In this document: positions 9,070-17,203 of the stretch, piece after piece | Numbering within the stretch: the stretch's first letter is position 1 | How the letters are laid out: each line of letters opens with the position of its first letter | Assembly: GCA_027924025.1 (NCBI GenBank) | Contig: AP026970.1 | Location: 1,386,501 to 1,450,500 of the forward strand | Reading direction: 5' to 3' | Length of the DNA stretch: 64,000 bases | Source: Comamonadaceae bacterium OS-4 | Lineage (GTDB): Bacteria > Pseudomonadota > Gammaproteobacteria > Burkholderiales > Burkholderiaceae_C | The notes under the pieces: model-generated | Databases searched by the model: none | The model's input: the letters and a program-made list of their open reading frames with translations, nothing else | What the model was told of the DNA's origin: nothing | Translations under genes and position numbers: made by a program

Positions 9070-9933
9070 ATGAAATCATTGGCAGTTGTAGGTCGGGGTA
9101 TTGCGCAGAGTGCGTGCTTTCTCTGGATGGCCATATCACCCTCGGTACAGGCGCATGAGTTTTGGTTTGTGCCCGTTCGCTCTCCACAACCTGTCGGTGA
9201 GTCCGTGCCATTAAGGCTGGAGGTCGGTGAGCAGTTTGAAGGAGAACCTGCCGGCCTATCAATATCCAAATCGGCTCGGATGTGGCATTACACAGCCTCT
9301 ACGCAAACAGACTTGAAACCCTTTCTGTCACCGGGTAGGCCTGAAGAGGAGGTGTTGTTTAGCCTTGATAAGCGAGGTACCTACCTGATCGCCTACGACG
9401 CTGAACCGCTCAAGATTACGCTGAGCGCGGACACCTTCCATGCCTACTTGCGTGAAGAAGGATTGGATTTTGTAAGGGTACAGCGAGAGAAAAACGGCAC
9501 TGATGCGCTACCCGGGCGTGAGCGCTATCTTCGCAACGTGAAAACGCTGATCCTCGCAGGTGCGCCGGATACCAAAGACCGTACTTTCGCGATAAACACA
9601 GGTCAGCGTTTGGAGCTTATACCGTCTAAAAACCCATTAACCATGCGTCCTGGCAATGCGCTGGAGCTCAGCGTTACTTTTGATGGGCGTCCACTCGTCG
9701 GTGCCTTGGTGAAGGCCTGGCACAAACACAACGGGCAGTTGATGATCATCAGAACTCAAACGTCTGCACTGGGTCGGGTCAAGGTTCAGTTGCCATACCC
9801 GGGGGGGTGGATGTTGAGCGTAGTCCATATGATTCCGTCCAATGACTCTGCCGACGTAGATTGGGAAAGCTACTGGGGAAACCTGAGTTTCTATCTCTCC
9901 GGACGCACGCCGTCCGCCAGTGCTCGGAAATAA
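9070..9933 (+). CDS. Secreted DUF4198 protein, possible metal-uptake component
   Basis: 287 aa from ATG 9070; longer in-frame starts exist, but the signal peptide begins here (cleavage near V-Q-A/H-E-F-W, residue 28). The mature start H-E-F-W-F-V-P, the T-F-H-A-Y-L-R-E-E-G-L segment and the C-terminal W-x-S-Y-W-G-N-L-S-F-Y typify DUF4198 (NikM-like) periplasmic proteins, which in other genomes occur with nickel or cobalt transporters. It is divergent from the hupE pair across a 240-bp gap, supporting a shared job in metal acquisition. Exact substrate is unknown. Confidence 0.82.
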   Translation: MKSLAVVGRGIAQSACFLWMAISPSVQAHEFWFVPVRSPQPVGESVPLRLEVGEQFEGEPAGLSISKSARMWHYTASTQTDLKPFLSPGRPEEEVLFSLDKRGTYLIAYDAEPLKITLSADTFHAYLREEGLDFVRVQREKNGTDALPGRERYLRNVKTLILAGAPDTKDRTFAINTGQRLELIPSKNPLTMRPGNALELSVTFDGRPLVGALVKAWHKHNGQLMIIRTQTSALGRVKVQLPYPGGWMLSVVHMIPSNDSADVDWESYWGNLSFYLSGRTPSASARK

Positions 9934-10259
9934 AGCGATCGATCTTGATGTGCCATCCCATCAATATCTTTCCCTACAACCCGAGCGTTTGCCCTCAAAC
10001 CCAGGATCCATAAAGTGGACTTTGACAGAAGTCCGCAACTGGCGCTGAGCGGCTGACGCTTCAAAGCTGTCGCTTGTTTCCCAAAAAAGAGCATCCTGAA
10101 GCGGATCTCGGGCAACAGAGTCATGCGAGCCATTGCCCAAGCTGAGCGGCGCAATGACAGACCAATAAATCTGCCAAGACAATCAAAATCCCCAGCCTTT
10201 TGCTCCCTCTCTAGCCTTCATGAGAAGTGTGAAGATCGCCTACCGTTCTCGGATCTATA
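9934..10259. repeat. Gene-free stretch with one family B intergenic repeat
   Basis: No credible gene. Positions about 10012-10062 hold a copy of family B, recognised by AGTCCGCAACTGGCGCTGAG followed by CGGCTGACGC. The remainder shows no motif I can name. Confidence 0.5.
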
Positions 10260-10841
10260 TCAACCGCACTTTTCGCCCAAGCGCTTGAGCTTGTCAAGCC
10301 ACTTGGCAGCCTCTTGAGCTTGCATGCCTTCTGCGGATCCGATGAGTGTTTCCCGCACAGGTCCAATACCCACCATGCCAAGTATGTTGCGCCTCATGGA
10401 TTTCAGGCTGTGCGCACAGTAAAACCAGCGGTACACAAGCGCCGGCATGGCCATGGTGACCACAAGGTGAGCGGATCGGCCTGAAAGCGGTTTTTTGGAC
10501 AGTGGATTTCGGCTAGACCCCGTAAAGCTTGGCCGCAAAACCTGCTCTAAAAAGCCTTTGAGTAGTGCCGGCATTTCACCAGCCCAGAGGGGGAAGAAAA
10601 ACACCATGTGTTCGCACCACAAGATGTCGTCTTGTGCTGCTTGCAGGTCCATGGGTAAGGAGCCTGCTTGAAAGTCATCCTGACTGCGCAGCAATGGAAA
10701 ATCAAGGCCCGCAACATGGCAGAGGCGTACGCTATTGCCAAACGATTGAGCGCCTTCTCCATAACTAGCTTCTAGCCCGTGGCACAGGTGCAAAGTGGCA
10801 GGGTCTGGATGGCCTTGAATGAGAAGAATGCGTTCCGACAT
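10260..10841 (-). CDS. NAD(P)H-dependent flavodoxin-fold oxidoreductase
   Basis: 193 aa. Flavodoxin-like fold of the NQO/MdaB/KefF type: an N-terminal strand and phosphate-binding turn (I-L-L-I-Q-G-H-P-D-P), and the family signature F-F-F-P-L-W-A-G-E-M-P-A-L-L-K-G-F-L-E-Q-V around residues 80-100. Such enzymes carry FMN or FAD and reduce quinones or xenobiotics with NAD(P)H. It lies 68 bp downstream of a nitroreductase-family gene on the same strand, so the two may form a redox operon. Confidence 0.85.
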   Translation of the reverse strand: MSERILLIQGHPDPATLHLCHGLEASYGEGAQSFGNSVRLCHVAGLDFPLLRSQDDFQAGSLPMDLQAAQDDILWCEHMVFFFPLWAGEMPALLKGFLEQVLRPSFTGSSRNPLSKKPLSGRSAHLVVTMAMPALVYRWFYCAHSLKSMRRNILGMVGIGPVRETLIGSAEGMQAQEAAKWLDKLKRLGEKCG

Positions 10842-10909
10842 TTCTTCACTCCTCGTGTTTGTTTGAATGCACTAGGCAGCGTTGCAGGTGGGGCTAAGAG
10901 CTATGGCGT

Positions 10910-12091
10910 TCAAACCAGCACGTCTGCCACTGGTCGTCTCAGAGAGGGGGGCATTTTGGGCCCTCGACCAAATCGCACCACCAAGTCAGGACGGTGGTCG
11001 CCAAGACGGAGTGCGGTTGCAAATGAAGTTCGCTGAGATTGCACCTCCACCGGCTGATTGAGAAATGCGTTGCGGATGCCGAGCGCCGTTGCCTGTAGTG
11101 CGAACCGCTCGTAGCAGCGCCCAACATCCACCCAATGCGCCTTATCCGAGACCTGCCCTACGAACACCGCAATGCCTGAAGAGCTCCGAATTTGGCTCGC
11201 TATCTTGTCGTTCTCAGCCTCAGGGGTAAAGAATCTGCTGAAAGCCAATCGTCCTAACCAACTGGGAATAGCGGGATTGCCGCTGGTGAGGCTGAATAGC
11301 CCGTCTCTGGTGAGCACGGCTTCAGATGAGTTGAAGCGGATCCAACTCTTGAGTTCATGGACAAATTGTGGATCCGCCATTTGGCTGGCGTTAGCCTGAA
11401 CGACCTGTTCGAGCACTTTCTCCATCGCGTGGCGTTCGGTCAGCAGTACCAATTGGACCTTGGGCCCGCTACCTGCACGCTGCAGCAAATCAAGCTCAGA
11501 CAAAGTCAATGCATTGCCGTCATAGTCGCATCGCGTGACTTGCCGCAGAGGGATTGCCAGAAACAAGGCGGACGCTTGGGTGGCGGTTGGTGTGAGCTGG
11601 ACGCGAATACTGTCCCTGGCTTCGTCAAAGTTGACCTCGGCGTGCAGTCCATGAGCTAACGCAGCATGCACAAGGTTTTCTGCGGCACACCCCAGTGATA
11701 CGAACATGTGGTGGTCATCCGGGTCCACTGCCGGACATCGCCGAGACAAGTCTGGAGAGAGGGTGATCGACGTTTCAGTGACCCCGAACCTCCAGCATTG
11801 GGTGTTGTGGCTAGACGGAGCCAACGTGGCATATTGAATGATCTCTCTCATTCGTTCAGTGCCCACGTTCTTCGGTGCGGCGTCGGTGTGACGAACCTCG
11901 CTTGCGACGGCTTCATAGCCATCTGACATGCTCATAGGACTACATCCTGAAGCAAGCGATGTAGCACCCAGAATGGCGGGGGCAGACAGTGCGAACTGTC
12001 GTCGAGATAGGGAGGGCAAGTCGAAACTCCTGTGAGGGTTCCGACCCAGACTAATGTCCTTCGCCCCCAAGTTCAGTTCGACAGCGCACAC
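10910..12091 (-). CDS. Acg-like nitroreductase-family FMN protein with Tat/lipoprotein signal
   Basis: 393 aa from GTG 12091. The N-terminus carries a twin-arginine motif (S-R30-R31-Q-F-A-L), a hydrophobic stretch and a possible lipobox L-A-S-G-C50, so it may be exported folded and lipid-anchored. The rest fits the duplicated nitroreductase fold of Acg-type FMN-binding proteins: A-T-L-A-P-S-S-H-N-T-Q-C-W near residue 90 and a C-terminal half ending R-P-D-L-V-V-R-F-G-R-G. M. tuberculosis Acg sequesters FMN rather than reducing nitro compounds; enzymatic activity here is open. Likely cotranscribed with the downstream flavodoxin-fold oxidoreductase. Confidence 0.82.
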   Translation of the reverse strand: MCAVELNLGAKDISLGRNPHRSFDLPSLSRRQFALSAPAILGATSLASGCSPMSMSDGYEAVASEVRHTDAAPKNVGTERMREIIQYATLAPSSHNTQCWRFGVTETSITLSPDLSRRCPAVDPDDHHMFVSLGCAAENLVHAALAHGLHAEVNFDEARDSIRVQLTPTATQASALFLAIPLRQVTRCDYDGNALTLSELDLLQRAGSGPKVQLVLLTERHAMEKVLEQVVQANASQMADPQFVHELKSWIRFNSSEAVLTRDGLFSLTSGNPAIPSWLGRLAFSRFFTPEAENDKIASQIRSSSGIAVFVGQVSDKAHWVDVGRCYERFALQATALGIRNAFLNQPVEVQSQRTSFATALRLGDHRPDLVVRFGRGPKMPPSLRRPVADVLV

Positions 12092-12235
12092 GACTCCAGC
12101 AGGTGCTTATTGTCCCTATGCACCGGGACCTTCATGCTGGTGTCCGATAGCTCTGCGCGTGATGCAAGGCCGGCCCCTACAGACCTAGATCGCCAGCGTC
12201 CTTTTAACTCCGCCGGCAAACCCAGTTCAGGGCAG

Positions 12236-12469
12236 CTAGTGCAGCATGCTCGTCTGAACCCCGACGTTCAAATTGCTTGCCTGCCTCCGGTGGTTTCCTG
12301 TCGTTCTGGATTGAAATGACTTCACCACAGGTCGACTGGGTCGCCGGAACTCCACCGACTCCAGCAGATCCAGGTCGCTGCGCAAGCTTTGGACGTGGAT
12401 GTCCTCAGCTCCGTAACGATCAAGCAGCTCACGATACACATGGCTTAAATTTTCCAGCTTCTTTGACAT
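12236..12469 (-). CDS. Small hypothetical soluble protein
   Basis: 77 aa from ATG 12469 (M-S-K-K-L-E-N-L), chosen over a longer frame because AAGGGA sits correctly before it. The first half is helical and acidic (Y-R-E-L-L-D-R-Y-G-A-E-D); the C-terminal half is basic and low-complexity. I know of no function. Confidence 0.5.
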   Translation of the reverse strand: MSKKLENLSHVYRELLDRYGAEDIHVQSLRSDLDLLESVEFRRPSRPVVKSFQSRTTGNHRRQASNLNVGVQTSMLH

Positions 12470-12653
12470 GGTGATCCCTTGGGGAAAAAAGGCTAGGAGA
12501 TTCCGTAGCATGATCCCAGTTCAAATCGTGACATTGCGATAAAGCAATACATGCCGTTCTATTCGCGCTGAGTTCAATATCAGCGTAACACTGTCACTTG
12601 ACTAAGCCATGACCACCGGTCAGTTGACATTCCACCCCAACTAAAATGATTTG

Positions 12654-13154
12654 ATGCTGGTTAAACCGACAAGAGTACTTTTCGTTTCGAAGAAAAACGC
12701 CGCGCGGAGCCTCATGGCCGAAGCATGTTTGCGGCAGCTTGGTGGGAGTCTGTTTGAAGTTTCCTCCTGTGGAATGCCGGGAGTGATAGCAACTCGGCCA
12801 GACACAACTGCCCTGTTAGTTTTGACGACTACGGGTTTCAAAACTGATGGGCTGCAAACGAAAGACTGGACAGATTTCAGTCGTCGAAGCTCAAAGCCCT
12901 TTGATATCGTTATCGCACTGGACGCTGAATCCAAAGATCAGCACCCCAGTTGGCCAGGTCAACCGGAAACGGCGCTTTGGCATTACCCGTCACTGGACAA
13001 AAAGAAGAATGAGACCGACAGTGATCGAGACATCAGGGTGATTCACACCCTGCACTCTCTGCGCAGGCGGATCGAATTACTGGTGAGCCTGCGCGACCGG
13101 GTCAGGAGCCATTCGGAGCTGCGTCACGACATCAGGGATATGAGTCACCTGTAA
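12654..13154 (+). CDS. LMW phosphatase/ArsC-like protein lacking the catalytic cysteine
   Basis: 166 aa from ATG 12654. The N-terminus matches low-molecular-weight protein tyrosine phosphatases and thioredoxin-type arsenate reductases (V-L-F-V-x-x-x-N-x-A-R-S-x-M-A-E-A), but the P-loop cysteine of C-x5-R is Ser12 (V-S-K-K-N-A-A-R-S). The usual W-x-F-P-D-P acid segment reads W-H-Y-P-S-L-D, so the general acid also appears lost. The C-terminal I-R-V-I-H-T-L-H-S-L-R-R-R-I helix matches the ArsC-type tail. I infer a non-catalytic or binding-only protein; the intact full-length frame argues against simple decay. Confidence 0.7.
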   Translation: MLVKPTRVLFVSKKNAARSLMAEACLRQLGGSLFEVSSCGMPGVIATRPDTTALLVLTTTGFKTDGLQTKDWTDFSRRSSKPFDIVIALDAESKDQHPSWPGQPETALWHYPSLDKKKNETDSDRDIRVIHTLHSLRRRIELLVSLRDRVRSHSELRHDIRDMSHL

Positions 13155-13237
13155 GTGCTAGGGTGGCGTTTGTCGCCGAACGGCTAGACCTCGTGGGATG
13201 GATTATTTAGTGCGCTTATGAAATTTGACCTGCCTTA

Positions 13238-13296
13238 GAGCGGTCATTTGTGAACAGCCGCAACTGGCCCTCAGCGGCTGTCGACCCAAAGCGGTC
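13238..13296 (+). repeat. Family B intergenic repeat
   Basis: Contains CCGCAACTGGCCCTCAGCGG followed by CTGTCGACCCAAAGCGG. The copy at 20475-20526 shares nearly the same core. It lies in the 313-bp gap 13155-13467, which has no other recognised feature apart from the AAAGGGA ribosome site of the next gene. Confidence 0.6.
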
Positions 13297-13467
13297 CTCC
13301 GCACTCCTGGAACAGCTGCCCTAAAGCTGACATCCGATCTGTTACAAATGAGGCGCGACTGCAGATGTCGCCTATTCAGCGATTGCGGATGTCCAGAGCA
13401 CGCCGTTCTGGGGTATCGACACCTAGCTATTGGGTAATATGGCCCCTTAGCATAAAAGGGACTCGAT

Positions 13468-13791
13468 ATGACAAAAGCAAAAGATGCACTCGCCACACAT
13501 CCTCTCGCAGGACTGGCGCCGAAATTTATTGAGTTAAGCAGTGAAGTGCTTTTTGACGACGTTTGGGAACGTCCAGGCCTTTCTAAAAGGGAGCGCAGCC
13601 TGATAACAGTTGCATCGCTGGTATCCATGTATCGACAAAACGAGTTGCCATTTCATTTGAAAAAAGCATTGGAAAACGGCCTCACAAAAGAAGAGCTTGT
13701 TGAAGCTATTACGCATCTAGCCTTCTACTCGGGTTGGCCAACGGCAGCCACCGCTTTGACTATCGCAAAGTCAACCTTTGAAGCGAGATGA
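13468..13791 (+). CDS. Carboxymuconolactone decarboxylase (CMD) family protein
   Basis: 107 aa, single CMD domain. Family motifs: L-S-K-R-E-R-S-L-I-T-V-A-S-L-V, P-F-H-L-K-K-A-L-E-N-G-L-T-K-E-E-L-V-E-A-I-T-H-L-A-F-Y-S-G-W-P. It lacks the C-x-x-C of AhpD-type peroxidases, so it fits the PcaC-like branch, but no protocatechuate pathway genes are nearby. A good ribosome site (AAAGGGAC) precedes the ATG. Function unassigned beyond the family. Confidence 0.82.
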   Translation: MTKAKDALATHPLAGLAPKFIELSSEVLFDDVWERPGLSKRERSLITVASLVSMYRQNELPFHLKKALENGLTKEELVEAITHLAFYSGWPTAATALTIAKSTFEAR

Positions 13792-13950
13792 CCTGGAGCA
13801 TTGCTGAGAACTACCCTCATTTTTCTAGTCCTCTGCAGAGGGACCGCTTCCAGCCTAATGGCACCTTGGCTTCGCCATGAACGCAGACTTTTAGAGGTGC
13901 TCCTTGTTAGTTTGTGTTTTTCTTAATTTCCTAAAAAAGAAAGCTCATAA

Positions 13951-14160
13951 GTGTTGCTGCTGCAATTAGCCTACTTTGTATCTGCGCTAGTTATATTTTT
14001 TCTAGCAAGCTGGCCATTTTTAGACGAAATGCGAAATGGCGAAGCCTTCTTTACAAATCTGCGGTGGCTCTTAAATGAGAGGCGCAAGGGATCAAAGTTT
14101 CTAGCTTTTGCATTTCTCAATTTGCTTATTTCAGTCCTGTCTATCTTTGTAATCGGATGA
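13951..14160 (+). CDS. Possible small two-helix membrane protein
   Basis: 69 codons from GTG. Two hydrophobic segments (about 3-21 and 50-68) flank a charged middle (N-E-R-R-K-G-S-K). Base composition is A/T-rich compared with neighbours and no strong ribosome site is visible. It sits between repeat fragments in the accessory stretch. No family recognised. Confidence 0.4.
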   Translation: MLLLQLAYFVSALVIFFLASWPFLDEMRNGEAFFTNLRWLLNERRKGSKFLAFAFLNLLISVLSIFVIG

Positions 14161-14262
14161 CCGCTTCCAGCCTGAAGACGTCTCAGCTTTGCAGCGGAAG
14201 CGGACTTCCACCCGCAGTGCCCAGTTTGATACGATTTCTTCAGTCTGCAGATGCCCAAGCTC
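14161..14262 (+). repeat. Family C repeat, full copy
   Basis: Begins CCGCTTCCAGCCTGAAGACG, then TCTCAGCTTTGCAGCGGAAG, and contains GTTTGATACGATT (14224-14236). Parts recur at 13843-13861, 14756-14797 and 15613-15625, giving four related pieces in 2 kb. Confidence 0.55.
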
Positions 14263-14319
14263 TGCGGCGCTAACAAACACTTAGAAACGGTGTGATTGGA
14301 TATGAACGAAGAGGGCGAT

Positions 14320-14733
14320 ATGAGCGAAGTCGAAGCTGTTTACGCTGTCGAGGACAACGTGTCTGTAGGCGAGTTTCGCTCATTGTTAATTGATTCAGGA
14401 CTGGGAGTTCGCCGCCCTGTGGATGACGTTGCCCGTCTTGAGTCAATGCTTCGCAACGCCAATTTCATCATTACGGCGCGAGTCGACGGTGTGTTAGTCG
14501 GCATTGCAAGGTCAGTCACTGATTTCGTTTTTTGTTGTTACTTGTCAGATTTGGCGGTCAGTAAGCATGTCCAGGGAAGACGCATCGGAGCACAGTTGAT
14601 TGAGGAAACGCGAAAACATATGGGGCCGACTGTGAGCGTAATACTTAGCTCAGTACCGGAGTCCGTCGGCTTCTATGAGAGCATCAATATGCAACCGCTT
14701 CCAAATGGATTTTGGTTCCGACGTGAACGATAG
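14320..14733 (+). CDS. GNAT-family N-acetyltransferase
   Basis: 137 aa from ATG 14320, which has AGAGGG five bases upstream; an in-frame ATG at 14302 is the alternative. The acetyl-CoA binding motif is Q-G-R-R-I-G-A-Q-L-I-E-E-T, preceded by the L-S-D-L-A-V strand, and the C-terminal G-F-Y-E-S-I-N-M beta-strand motif is typical. Substrate unknown. It is flanked on both sides by family C repeats, suggesting an accessory gene. Confidence 0.85.
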   Translation: MSEVEAVYAVEDNVSVGEFRSLLIDSGLGVRRPVDDVARLESMLRNANFIITARVDGVLVGIARSVTDFVFCCYLSDLAVSKHVQGRRIGAQLIEETRKHMGPTVSVILSSVPESVGFYESINMQPLPNGFWFRRER

Positions 14734-14755
14734 ACATATGGAAACGTCTGCTAAC

Positions 14756-14797
14756 AGCCTGAAGACGTCTCGGGTTTGTAGCGAAAGCGGACGTCCA
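14756..14797 (+). repeat. Family C repeat, partial copy
   Basis: CAGCCTGAAGACGTCTC and GCGAAAGCGGACGTCC match the copy at 14161-14262. The rest of 14734-15027 holds no gene I can support; it leads up to the cassette insertion point. Confidence 0.5.
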
Positions 14798-15028
14798 AAA
14801 AACACCCGATTGGGGGATGTTCAAGCTGGTTTTGAGGCGCAAAAATCGTGAAATCAGTGACTCACTCCATTACTCACAAAGTGCGGGGTTTGTCGGAATT
14901 TTTATACCTGTACAAACGCACATGAATACTTCGGAGATTAAGCCTGCGAAAGGCTTTCCAGCGCGATTAGCGCCCCGTTTATTCCGCACCCTCCAGAATA
15001 TCCCGCAGATTTTGCGGCATACATTACG

Positions 15029-15519
15029 TTAGGTTTCTCATATGACACGACTGAACATCAAACGAGTCGCCCAGGTAATGGCTGTATCTCTATGTCTCTG
15101 CGCAAATACTACTGGTGCTGAAGAAGTCTGTGACATCCTCAATGGGGCTGTGATCATCGCCCAAGACAGCAGCGACACTTTCTTGGGAAAAGTCGCCAGT
15201 AGCTTCGATAGCCAATCCATCTTCAATGAATTTGGAACATACGGAAATGAGTTCAGCTCGAAGTCGATCTGGAACGAGTTTTCGACATTCGGTAACGGGT
15301 TCAACTCTAATTCGCCATTCAACGAGTTTTCATCCAGCCCGCCCATGCTCATCAAGAATCGCAAAATTCTTGGTTATCTCTCAGCAAACAAGAGCATCAA
15401 GTCGTCTATTTCTCCAAACCTCTTGAAGGCGCTTTGCAAGGATGCTTTCTGATGGTAAGGAAACCTAACATGGCGTTCGAGAGGGACGCGCCAAAAGCGG
15501 CGCGCCCCTCAACTTTACG
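15029..15519 (+). mobile_element. Orphan integron gene cassette
   Basis: The 491-bp unit starts after G15028 within GTTAGGT (consensus GTTRRRY) and ends at G15519 of its attC. The attC inverse core ACCTAAC (15463-15469) is the exact reverse complement of G plus the cassette's first six bases TTAGGT, as expected of a cassette that circularises and reinserts. It carries one gene with a start 12 bp from the left end. The right flank TTAACG is not a good core site and no integrase or second attC is visible, so insertion at a secondary site is likely. Confidence 0.75.
15042..15452 (+). CDS. Cassette-borne secreted protein with N-E-F/Y-G repeats
   Basis: 136 aa. A signal peptide (residues 1-25, cleavage near T-G-A/E-E) precedes a mature protein with 16-residue tandem units: S-I-F-N-E-F-G-T-Y-G-N-E-F (59-71), S-I-W-N-E-F-S-T-F-G-N-G-F (75-87) and S-P-F-N-E-F-S-S-S-P-P (91-101), then I-L-G-Y-L-S-A-N. 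Two mature cysteines (C30, C132) could form a disulfide. Similar aromatic-Gly-Asn/Ser repeats occur in short secreted or surface proteins of unknown function. It is the only gene of the cassette. Base composition is lower in GC than the housekeeping DNA. Confidence 0.75.
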   Translation: MTRLNIKRVAQVMAVSLCLCANTTGAEEVCDILNGAVIIAQDSSDTFLGKVASSFDSQSIFNEFGTYGNEFSSKSIWNEFSTFGNGFNSNSPFNEFSSSPPMLIKNRKILGYLSANKSIKSSISPNLLKALCKDAF

Positions 15520-15525
15520 TTAACG
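15463..15525 (+). other. attC recombination site (59-base element)
   Basis: 63 bp from ACCTAAC (RYYYAAC core) to GTTAACG. Between the cores lie the complementary arms GAGGGACGCGCC and GGCGCGCCCCTC around a short AAAAGC loop, followed by CAACTTTAC, giving the imperfect hairpin typical of attC sites. Confidence 0.75.
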
Positions 15526-15750
15526 ACTGCTTCGAAGCGCACCTAATGACTGCAATCAGCCTGTTGGTGCCTCAGCTGCCAAGTAGGAGCAGTCATTCTT
15601 CAAAGAGATTCGGTTTGATACGATTCAATCGTCTTTTCTATTAATCACTCGGTAGGCGTCGACGTCCCGACGTCACCCCGTTTTCCTTAAGGCAACTTCC
15701 AGCGCAGTAGACCTAGGTACATTCCGGATAGTTGATATGGAGGTAGTCAG

Positions 15751-16431
15751 ATGAAGCGTTGGATGTATTTCCTGGGACTGTTGGTCCTGGTCTGTGGTGT
15801 GTGGGGTTGTGCCAATTCGGGTAGCTCTGCGACAGCACCTTCCGACAGTTTGACTGTCAGCACAAGCAAGGCAAATGCCGTCAAGGCAGGGGTAGCGCCA
15901 ATACCCGGCGGGTACTGGATGTATTCCTATGGGCCCGGCCAAACCCGCGAGAACTTTGTGAACGTGGAATTTGCCCAGTATGACTATGCCTTGTGGTCTG
16001 CCCGGCATTGGGGGGCCATGGGACCGGGCAATAGAGCGACTGCCAACAGATTGGGCCTTCAGGTTTATTACCCTCTTCACGTGCGCTGGAGACTCAAGGA
16101 TGGACGTGAGTTCGTTTTGGAGAACATTGACACAGCAACCATCATGCGGGAGTACTTCAAAACCCATCAGCTGCGACTGCAGTGGCAACGAGAAGGACGT
16201 TTGGAAGATAAGGTTGGTGATTACAGTCCAACTCTTGCCCATGAAATCAAAGACGACACAGTAATCCTTAAGTGGGTCATCACCATAAATCGCACACCAC
16301 CAAAAGAGCGCCTGACATCGACGGGGGCCGCGACCAAATGGGACACCTACGACGAAGAACACATCGTCGCGGTGCTTCCGGGGCGGCCCACTGGCGGCAT
16401 TGATTTCAGCAAGACTTATGAGTCGCGTTAG
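15751..16431 (+). CDS. Hypothetical lipoprotein
   Basis: 226 aa with a strong ribosome site (GGAGG) and a lipoprotein signal ending L-V-C-G-V-W-G-C (lipobox Cys at 20). The mature protein has a Ser/Thr-rich linker and then an aromatic-rich globular part (G-G-Y-W-M-Y-S-Y-G-P-G, Y-Y-P-L-H-V-R-W-R-L-K-D-G-R-E-F). I do not recognise a domain. Likely outer-membrane anchored in the periplasm. Confidence 0.75.
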   Translation: MKRWMYFLGLLVLVCGVWGCANSGSSATAPSDSLTVSTSKANAVKAGVAPIPGGYWMYSYGPGQTRENFVNVEFAQYDYALWSARHWGAMGPGNRATANRLGLQVYYPLHVRWRLKDGREFVLENIDTATIMREYFKTHQLRLQWQREGRLEDKVGDYSPTLAHEIKDDTVILKWVITINRTPPKERLTSTGAATKWDTYDEEHIVAVLPGRPTGGIDFSKTYESR

Positions 16432-17203
16432 TCATCCCTTCCGATTCACAAAATCCATTCAGTAGAAGATCAATATGCGTGATATTTTGATCTGAGTCCA
16501 TCGGGGGAGCTTGAGGGCCCCACGTTGACACTTATCCCTTCTAGTGCGGGAAAGCGGACATTCACCTACACCCGCTACTGGCCCTAAGCCGCTGTAGACC
16601 CAAGACAGCATGCAAAAGTAACATGCGAATTGACAGGTAGCAGCCCTTTAGCACAGGTTCTATCACCTTAGGACATACCTGATTCAACCCAATCTCATCG
16701 GTCTAAGATACTTTAATGCGGTCTTAAATTGGCGAACATTCCTCAGCTATAGATCGGCACGCCACCACATTCACGGCTAAGTCTTCGCGCGCTGTTTTTT
16801 CCTAATTGGTTTTCATATTTGCGCGGACCTCATGCATAGGCTTGATGAGGTTTTCTACACTAACAAAATTGCCAGTGCCATACGGACTGCGTGAATCGCT
16901 TGAACTGATGCAATCGCGTTGCGCATCTTGCGAGGTACAGACACTCGGGTTGGTGCTTGGGACGTTCAGCAGGGCGGGATTTGAGATCAGATTCGTAAGT
17001 TGAGAGGCAACAAATCACGGGTCTAACAATTGCCGGGGCAGTTACTTCAAAAATGCCAGGCGATGTCCATGAGGGGCCGCTCTCACCTCTTTATCAAGCT
17101 AGTCAAAGAGAAGACAGAGTTTCAGATGCCCCCCACCAGAGGCGCTTGGTGTAATCATTCAGCGCCTGGGGTACTTGTTAAGTGCAGCTGACTGCTCCCG
17201 AAC
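16432..17203. other. 772-bp stretch without a supported gene
   Basis: Holds one family B repeat (16553-16612). A 65-codon frame at 16806-17003 has no ribosome site or recognisable domain. The segment GTCTAACAATTGCC near 17024 resembles an attC core but has no matching partner. This looks like degraded accessory DNA. Confidence 0.5.
16553..16612 (+). repeat. Family B intergenic repeat
   Basis: AGCGGACATTCACCTACACC, then CGCTACTGGCCCTAAGCCGC and TGTAGACCCA. It aligns with the copies at 13238 and 20475, with several changes. Confidence 0.55.

Noticed and set aside
17024..17182. Second attC-like site (GTCTAACAATT to GTTAAGT)
   Set aside because: The cores do not complement one another and no hairpin arms were found between them.
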